This document shows positions 57,216 to 62,464 of a stretch of DNA of 62,464 bases, in pieces. Where the stretch lies: IMG/VR virus record IMGVR_UViG_3300047322_000201, positions 1 to 62,464 of that record. One strand, 5' to 3'. The stretch is from a virus. Position numbers and translations under genes: made by a program. The notes below the pieces were generated by a model. It did no database searches. It had not been told where the DNA came from and saw only the letters and a program-made list of their open reading frames with translations. The stretch's first letter is position 1, and each line of letters begins with the position of its first letter.

Positions 57216-58685
57216 TCAATTGAGTGGTGCGGCGTTGAGCGCGCGGCCGTCGACGGTGGTCGGCGAAAAGAACGTGAACGCCACGCTGTCGAGTGCGGCG
57301 ACAGCGTCGGCAAGCGCGGTCGCAGACGTCATCACCACACTGTCGAGCGCGGCAACGGTGTCCGTGAGCGCACGCGTGGCGGCGAACGTCACCTGGTCAA
57401 CTGCCGTCGATGTGTCAACTAACGCCTTTGTACCTGCTAACGCAATCGAGTCGTTAATTGGTACATTGTCGTATAGCGCAGGGCCTTTTGCGAAGGCGAC
57501 ATCGTCGGTGATGGAGACCGTGTCAGAGAAGGGTTTCCCAGCCGCCAGCGCAAGGGCGTCGACCGCAGCCGACGTATCCTGGAAACCGGTGGAGAAGTTA
57601 AACGCTGTCGCGTCGACCACCGGCACCCGCTCATAGAGGGCGGACGGATTCGGCGCGATGTAGGCGCCCAGCTGCACAAACGTTGCCGTCACCTTCACCA
57701 GCACCGTGCCGCGCGCGGTCTGCGTCGAGCGCACATAGCCCGTGGCGCGGCTAGAAAGTGTCGCCGTGCTCATGGTCGCGCCCGCTGCGCGAAGGGTGGC
57801 GGAGGCCGCCGAGCTCGAGGCGAGCACACTCGCCACCGCGCCATAGATCATGCGCACGCCGGCGGCCGACGAGGTGAGGGTTACCGTGCTCGCCGTGCTG
57901 CCCGTGTAGGTCGTCGGGCCCAGTGCGATGTGATCCGCCAGGGTCGCGGTGCTCGTCACCTGCCCGTAGCGCTGCGCGCGGCCGGCGGCCAATGATGTAA
58001 GCGTCGCGCTCGAGACGCGTGATCCTGCGCGGCGCGCGGAGCCGGCTGCCGATGACGTGAGCGATGCGCTGCCCGAGTACGAGCCGTTCTGCGTTGTGCC
58101 ACCTCCGGCCGCAGCAAGATACTTCACCGCGTGCAGCATGACGTTCCACGACGTGCTCTGCGTCGTCGTGAGCAGCATCTTGATCGTCAGTGTCTGCGAT
58201 GCCGAGTTCGCCGCATACGTGATCGTCGTGCTGTAGAACTTCTCGTTGCCCGCGCCGGTCGCCGTGGGCGATACCGTGTAGGCTGTTGCGCTGCCGTCCG
58301 AGAGCGTCGCGGTGAGCGTGCCCTGCCCGGAGTACATCGCCCAGTAGATCGTGAGCGTGCGGCTGGTCGTGTCAGCAGGCGCGACGATCTGGATACCCTG
58401 CCCGGTGCCTGTCATGGTGTCGGCGTAGACACCGCCCGCAAGCGCCGTCGCCGAGGCCGTGGGTGTGCCATCGGTCCACGTCATCGTCGGACCGTCCGTG
58501 TAGCCGGTCCACGTCAGGCCCGAGCCGACCAGCGTCGGCAGTCCAATGGTCGAGCCACCGCCCGACCTCCGGTTCACGGCGGTCGCTGACTGCGGGAACT
58601 GAATCCAGTCAGTCTGCGCCGGCGACGAGAGATTAAAGACCTCGGTGCCGGCTAGAATCGTGTTCGAGCCGGTGAGCGTGCCCAT
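57216..58685 (-). CDS. Repetitive tail/fibre-associated protein
   Basis: A 489-residue beta-rich protein. The middle part has repeated Ser-Ala-Thr-Leu-x-Ser-x-Ala-x-Gly units. The last 120 residues have about six repeats of a unit like ALxDTVxxxDxVAF, spaced 18-20 residues apart. Such repeats suggest an elongated fibre stem or connector. No enzyme motif. Confidence 0.65.
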   Translation of the reverse strand: MGTLTGSNTILAGTEVFNLSSPAQTDWIQFPQSATAVNRRSGGGSTIGLPTLVGSGLTWTGYTDGPTMTWTDGTPTASATALAGGVYADTMTGTGQGIQIVAPADTTSRTLTIYWAMYSGQGTLTATLSDGSATAYTVSPTATGAGNEKFYSTTITYAANSASQTLTIKMLLTTTQSTSWNVMLHAVKYLAAAGGGTTQNGSYSGSASLTSSAAGSARRAGSRVSSATLTSLAAGRAQRYGQVTSTATLADHIALGPTTYTGSTASTVTLTSSAAGVRMIYGAVASVLASSSAASATLRAAGATMSTATLSSRATGYVRSTQTARGTVLVKVTATFVQLGAYIAPNPSALYERVPVVDATAFNFSTGFQDTSAAVDALALAAGKPFSDTVSITDDVAFAKGPALYDNVPINDSIALAGTKALVDTSTAVDQVTFAATRALTDTVAALDSVVMTSATALADAVAALDSVAFTFFSPTTVDGRALNAAPLN

Positions 58686-58691
58686 TGTCGA

Positions 58692-59084
58692 TTACGTGAG
58701 CGAGAGCGTGTAGCTGCCCGCCGGCACTGCGAACACGTCACTCGTGCCAATCGCCTTGGACGCAGCGAGCGCGCCCGCGTCGATCAGGTTGCCGCCCGAG
58801 ACCGCGTCATAGATACCGACACCAACGATGGTGCCCCACGACGCCGTGGCAGTCGGGAACGTCACGGCGCCGTTGGAGGCGACCGCCGGGCCTGTGCCGG
58901 AGACCGTGAAGGTGACCGCCTGGCGCGCGTACGAGCCGCCCGAGACTTCGACGCCGCCGGTATTGCCCGGCAGCGTTGGCGTGGTCGTGAACGCGGCCAT
59001 ATAGACCGTGGTAGGTTTCGTGAGCGTGGAGACACCCAGAATGTGATTCAGGACTGCCTGCTCCATCGTGCCGGGTAATGCCAT
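58692..59084 (-). CDS. Tail protein
   Basis: A 130-residue Thr/Gly/Ala-rich beta protein of the type annotated as phage tail fibre-like protein, with MEQAVLNHILG at the N-terminus. Position in the tail cluster supports a structural role. Confidence 0.65.
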   Translation of the reverse strand: MALPGTMEQAVLNHILGVSTLTKPTTVYMAAFTTTPTLPGNTGGVEVSGGSYARQAVTFTVSGTGPAVASNGAVTFPTATASWGTIVGVGIYDAVSGGNLIDAGALAASKAIGTSDVFAVPAGSYTLSLT

Positions 59085-59094
59085 GAACGACTCC

Positions 59095-59259
59095 TCAGAA
59101 ATGGGTGGCGAGGAACGCGAGCTCGTCGGCCGCGCTCATCTGCACAACTTGTGCGGTGCATACGACCTTCTCGTACGTCGCCACAGCAGCGGCTGCATGC
59201 GGTTGCGCTACGCAGGTCGCGCCGGCCTCGACGTACTTATGCTGCGTCGGCGCCGTCAT
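59095..59259 (-). CDS. Small tail-region protein
   Basis: A 54-residue Ala-rich protein whose start overlaps the next upstream gene's stop region. No motif recognised. Possibly an assembly protein. Confidence 0.45.
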   Translation of the reverse strand: MTAPTQHKYVEAGATCVAQPHAAAAVATYEKVVCTAQVVQMSAADELAFLATHF

Positions 59260-59606
59260 GCGGGCCTCACGCGGAAGGAGAACTTGTCTTTCACGGTCAT
59301 GCGCAGCGACCCCGGCTGCATGATCTGCACGAGCCCTTCGTAGAGTCCTGGAGGAACTTTCGTGCAGTCGCCCGCGAAATAGAACGACACGACGCCATCG
59401 GTGCCGTTGTTCACATTCGTGCAAAGGAGCGGCGTGCCCGCGGGCGTGCCGTCCGGGTTGGCTATCGCGCCGACCGGGCGGAAGTAGACCGTGACGGCGG
59501 CGGCCGACACGTCAATCGGGAAGCCGTTTGATGTGTCGGTCAGCGTGCAGGTCACGAGTGGCAGGTTGTCGCCCTGCGTCAGGTCGATAGTTGCGATGGT
59601 GCTCAT
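59256..59606 (-). CDS. Tail/baseplate protein with Ig-like fold pattern
   Basis: A 116-residue beta protein with strands of alternating hydrophobics and a GLYEGLVQI segment, resembling BppU-type or Ig-like baseplate domains. ATGA overlaps on both sides. Structural role likely. Confidence 0.6.
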   Translation of the reverse strand: MSTIATIDLTQGDNLPLVTCTLTDTSNGFPIDVSAAAVTVYFRPVGAIANPDGTPAGTPLLCTNVNNGTDGVVSFYFAGDCTKVPPGLYEGLVQIMQPGSLRMTVKDKFSFRVRPA

Positions 59607-60265
59607 ACGAACCCCGTGAATTGAATGCGTAGATCCGCGCGGCCCAGGCCCTTCTCCATCTTCCTGCGGGCGCGTGACATCTCGAGCATGAACTCTCGTC
59701 GCACCTGCATCCCGAGGCTGGGGTTCGAGTACGGCTGGCCGGGGGTCATATAGAGGCGCGCGCGGGCACCCTTGCCGATCGTCTCGGCGTAGTGCTCCCA
59801 CACCCGGCCCTGAATCGTCGTGCTGTCGCGCGTGGGCGAAAGCGCAATGCGCAAGGTGAGCGCATTCGGGAGCGTGACGCTGGGCATTGGCACGAGGATG
59901 ATCTCGGGCTGGATCACGCGCGTGATGTACGCCGGCGTGCCGTCGAGCGTGCGCCAGTCAAGCGAGCGATAGATCGAGGCGAGCTCGTCGACCGACTTCG
60001 GGATGAGCAGCAGGTTGTTGTACCAGCCCTCGACCACGTCGAGAAACGCGGTGTCGGGGGGCGTGTCGATCTGGTAGTTCGGCACGTCCTTCACGCCGGT
60101 GAACGGGTCAGCGTCGACCTGGACATAGCGCGTCTCGTTGCAGAACTCGATGCACGCGTTGCGGATGGCGTTGATCGCCACGAACTCAGGCACGTTCGGC
60201 ACGAACGGCGTGACCTCGTTGAGGAATTTCTCGTAGCCGACCGTGTAGCCGTACTGTTCGCTCAC
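59603..60265 (-). CDS. Head-tail adaptor protein
   Basis: A 220-residue GTG-start protein of the podoviral adaptor/gatekeeper type: helical N-terminus with NAIRNACIEFCNET, beta middle, and C-terminal basic helix with RREFMLEMSRARRK. Such proteins connect the portal to the tail. It overlaps the next gene by ATGA/GTGA type coupling. Confidence 0.65.
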   Translation of the reverse strand: MSEQYGYTVGYEKFLNEVTPFVPNVPEFVAINAIRNACIEFCNETRYVQVDADPFTGVKDVPNYQIDTPPDTAFLDVVEGWYNNLLLIPKSVDELASIYRSLDWRTLDGTPAYITRVIQPEIILVPMPSVTLPNALTLRIALSPTRDSTTIQGRVWEHYAETIGKGARARLYMTPGQPYSNPSLGMQVRREFMLEMSRARRKMEKGLGRADLRIQFTGFV

Positions 60266-60948
60266 GAGTTAGCTCCCGGAACGGGCTGGGCGTTACCCTT
60301 GCCCAGCTGCTGGTTGACGTTGTTCACCGCCTCCTGCTCGGCCTCCTTGCCCATCTGCGCCATAAAAGTCGACAGGTACTGGGCGGCCTGCTGGGTGCCA
60401 GCGAACTCGGCATCCTTCGCGCACGCGCGGTAGAGGATGTAATCCACGAGCGCGGTCTGCAGCACGTCGTTGATGACGATTGGCTTGGCTTCGTCGGTGA
60501 TGTCGACAGGCACGCGCGAGTAATTGAGCTCTATCGTGTTGTTGCCGTTCGACGGGGGGTAGACGTAGAACGCCTGCGCGTCCTGCACGTCGTAGATGTA
60601 GTTCTGCACGACCGCGGCGCCCGTCATGGTGTGCCAATACGGGTCCTGCGCGTCGACCACCGTACGCGAGACCAGACGCACCGCGCGGCCCGGCGAGACG
60701 CCGGTGGGGCCCATGTTGCGGTAGATGTCTAGCAGCAGGTGTGCGTCGGCCGGCAGCTGCTGGCGCGATCCCTGCACCAGCTGCAGCGTCGTGGTGATGG
60801 AGGAGGCATTCGCCTGAATCAGCACAATGGCGCGCTGCCCATCGTTCAACCAGCCGAGCAGTTCGATGCGCGTCCAGCGGGTGTTGGTGTTATCCAGCAG
60901 CTGGGTGGCGACTTTGTCGATGATCTGCTTGCAGGTGATGGTGCCCAT
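60262..60948 (-). CDS. Head-tail connector-like protein
   Basis: A 228-residue protein: N-terminal helices (ELLGWLNDGQRAIV), a beta centre containing YWHTMTGA and FYVYPPS, and an Ala/Gln-rich C-terminal helix. It resembles adaptor families (T7 gp11-like or DUF6682). Start at 60948; an in-frame start 30 bases upstream is possible. Confidence 0.65.
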   Translation of the reverse strand: MGTITCKQIIDKVATQLLDNTNTRWTRIELLGWLNDGQRAIVLIQANASSITTTLQLVQGSRQQLPADAHLLLDIYRNMGPTGVSPGRAVRLVSRTVVDAQDPYWHTMTGAAVVQNYIYDVQDAQAFYVYPPSNGNNTIELNYSRVPVDITDEAKPIVINDVLQTALVDYILYRACAKDAEFAGTQQAAQYLSTFMAQMGKEAEQEAVNNVNQQLGKGNAQPVPGANS

Positions 60949-60968
60949 ATGCTCATTCAGAAGAACGC

Positions 60969-60994
60969 GCGCACCCACCAGGAGGCAGGTGCGC
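60969..60994 (-). terminator. Hairpin between small head gene and connector
   Basis: A 7-bp stem GCGCACC/GGTGCGC across a 12-base loop in the 53-base gap, with T-rich sequence following on the minus strand. Probably a partial terminator. Confidence 0.45.
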
Positions 60995-61001
60995 TACGTG
61001 A

Positions 61002-61367
61002 TTACGCCGAGTGCTGCGCGACCCACGTGACGCCGTCCGGCGACATGAACGTGGTGCTCTTTCCCGCGGCGACTGCGAACGCGGTGTTCACCGATGCACC
61101 GTTGACCGTGCCACCCACCGGCGGATATACCGCGAGCGAGTTGGCGCCGCCATTGAACACGGTGACGAACGCCGAACCGAAGCTCGGCAGGACCGCGCCC
61201 GAGCTCGCCGCCACCGTCGCGAACATGTTGATGTCGTTGACGATCGGCAGGGCCGTGGCCTGGGTCGTGCCCGTGGCGATGAGCGCGGAGCCCATATCGC
61301 CGCCGGCGAGCGTCTTCGCCGTGCTGTCCCAGATGCCGGCCTGGACCAGCTTGTTTTCGTAAGTCAT
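61002..61367 (-). CDS. Head decoration-like protein
   Basis: A 121-residue beta-rich Gly/Ala/Val protein following the capsid gene, the usual place of a decoration or head-stabilising protein. Small size and composition fit. No catalytic motif. Confidence 0.6.
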   Translation of the reverse strand: MTYENKLVQAGIWDSTAKTLAGGDMGSALIATGTTQATALPIVNDINMFATVAASSGAVLPSFGSAFVTVFNGGANSLAVYPPVGGTVNGASVNTAFAVAAGKSTTFMSPDGVTWVAQHSA

Positions 61368-61389
61368 CTCTACTCCTGTGCGTGAAGAA

Positions 61390-61407
61390 GCCCGGGTTGC
61401 CCCGGGC
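61390..61407 (-). terminator. Terminator after major capsid gene
   Basis: GCCCGGG-TTGC-CCCGGGC (7-bp perfect stem) in the 47-base gap after the capsid stop. On the minus strand it is followed by TTCTT. It would reduce read-through and help capsid over-expression. Confidence 0.7.
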
Positions 61408-61414
61408 CGCCGAA

Positions 61415-62419
61415 TTAGCCCGCTGCGACGAGCGTCGCGAGCGAGTCCGGTTGCGTCACGCCGTAGCCGTAGATGTTCAGGCCGCGGACCAGGTTGCCGA
61501 AGTCGTTCGGGTTCTGGAGCGACTCGACCTTCGCGATCTGCGAGGCGAAGCTGATCGCCGACTTGTGGCCTGCGATGATCGCGTGGCGCTTGGCCGTGCC
61601 ACCCGCTGCGCCGCCCGTCCAGTTCTGAGCCGCAGCCGCGCGCGGTGTGAGGTTCGAGACGTAGACCGTGAAGCGGTCGATCTGGCCGATGCGGCCGTTA
61701 CGCAGGATCGACTGGCCGTCGCCCATGAACTGGGCCTGCGCCAGGTTCGATTGCATCAACAGCTGACGCTCGGTCGGCGTGAGGATCAGCCAGCGGTCCG
61801 TTTCCGGCACGTTCGCTTCGTCGAGCACGCTCGAGAGCGACGTGATCATCTGCAGGATGTTCGCCGCGGTCAGGGACACCGGCGCCGTGTCGGTGCCGAG
61901 GTTGTACGCGCCCGAGATCTTGCCGGCCGTTGCGCCCATGTTGGTCGCCGATCCGCCGTTGAACGTGCCGCCGAGGACGTCCTTGTCGATCGTGATCTTC
62001 ATCTGCATCGACGCGTCGTTGGTGAACATGTCCATCAGCTTCGGCTTCGACTGAAGCTCGAGGACGTTGTTGACGTTGACGCCGAAGTACTTGCCCTTGT
62101 TGATCTGCAGCGTGATCGTCGACGGCGCCGGCACGTCGTAATTCAGCGACTGGCCGACCGAGTAGTTGTAGATGTTGATCGTCGGGATCGTGTTGATGAT
62201 CACCGTGTCGCCCATCTGGCTGATATCACCCTGCCAGTCCGTATTCGCGATTTCGCCGAATACAGTGGCTGCATAAAACTTCTGCGCGAGCTTGCCGGAC
62301 CAGAGCGCCGGGATGAAGGTGCCGCTGTAAGCCGTGCCGCCGTAGGCGACTTGACCGGCCGGGCTGTTGAAGCCGCCAGCGTTGATCGGATAGACTGCGC
62401 CCGGGGTTACGGTTGCCAT
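61415..62419 (-). CDS. Major capsid protein
   Basis: A 334-residue coat protein, likely HK97-fold. The sequence is beta-rich, with NTIPTINIYNY and PSTITLQINKGKYFGVNVNN, a DRWLILTPTERQLL helix, and a C-terminal GYGVTQPDSLATL; this resembles P22/N4-type coat proteins. A good AGGAGA ribosome site and a terminator downstream suggest high expression. The left 82 bases of the window repeat its first codons because the contig is circular. Confidence 0.88.
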   Translation of the reverse strand: MATVTPGAVYPINAGGFNSPAGQVAYGGTAYSGTFIPALWSGKLAQKFYAATVFGEIANTDWQGDISQMGDTVIINTIPTINIYNYSVGQSLNYDVPAPSTITLQINKGKYFGVNVNNVLELQSKPKLMDMFTNDASMQMKITIDKDVLGGTFNGGSATNMGATAGKISGAYNLGTDTAPVSLTAANILQMITSLSSVLDEANVPETDRWLILTPTERQLLMQSNLAQAQFMGDGQSILRNGRIGQIDRFTVYVSNLTPRAAAAQNWTGGAAGGTAKRHAIIAGHKSAISFASQIAKVESLQNPNDFGNLVRGLNIYGYGVTQPDSLATLVAAG

Positions 62420-62464
62420 GGTGATGCTCTCCTAAAAAGATGGGGTGAACCAGGCAACCGAACC
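62338..62464. repeat. Right copy of exact 127-bp terminal redundancy
   Basis: Identical to bases 1-127. It confirms that the contig closes to a 62,337-bp circle. Confidence 0.95.

Overview
The window is a complete circular, phage-like genome of about 62.34 kb, linearised by assembly. Its first 127 bases are repeated exactly as its last 127 bases, so the true circle is 62,337 bp and the cut lies inside the major capsid gene. Gene density is very high with many ATGA stop-start overlaps, GC is high by eye, and Shine-Dalgarno sites are of the proteobacterial type. Together these suggest a tailed, probably short-tailed (podovirus-like) phage of a high-GC proteobacterium. The size, giant internal virion protein, portal and adaptor genes resemble the Burkholderia Bcep22 type, but that comparison is from memory only. 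No integrase was recognised. Instead the genome carries a ParA, a ribbon-helix-helix (RHH) ParG-like partner, a RepL-family replication protein and an inverted pair of perfect DnaA boxes, so it is best read as a phage-plasmid.

Layout. (a) 7044 down to 1, continuing from 62419 down to 38425, all on the minus strand: packaging and virion genes. These run from a small RHH protein and small ORFs through small and large terminase, portal, scaffold and major capsid, then head-tail adaptors, tail proteins, two related tail fibres, lysis genes (endolysin, holin, membrane proteins), a GNAT acetyltransferase, a PAPS-reductase-like enzyme, internal virion proteins and a 2479-residue giant protein with an HExxH motif. 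(b) 7045-9027: a mostly non-coding divergent region with hairpins, a palindromic operator-like site and an AT-rich dyad. (c) 9028-23666, plus strand: about 40 small early genes, including a GIY-YIG nuclease, a MoxR-type AAA+ ATPase / DUF3150-like / VWA-metallopeptidase trio, and two families of tiny paralogous proteins. (d) 23659-36168, plus strand: replication and recombination genes. These are family A DNA polymerase interrupted by an intein, RecB/Cas4-like nuclease, VRR-NUC nuclease, HNH nuclease, SNF2-type helicase, a probable ssDNA-binding protein and a primase-DUF927 helicase fusion. (e) 36169-38367, plus strand: partition and plasmid replication module and a lipoprotein gene.

The most unusual points are: an intein in the DNA polymerase O-helix that carries a complete HNH homing endonuclease gene in a different reading frame; two short DNA words, GTTAGCANGT and CACATGTCA, each far more frequent than chance and independent of coding frame; a dyad-rich candidate centromere before parA; iteron-like repeats before repL; and arrays of tiny paralogous early genes.
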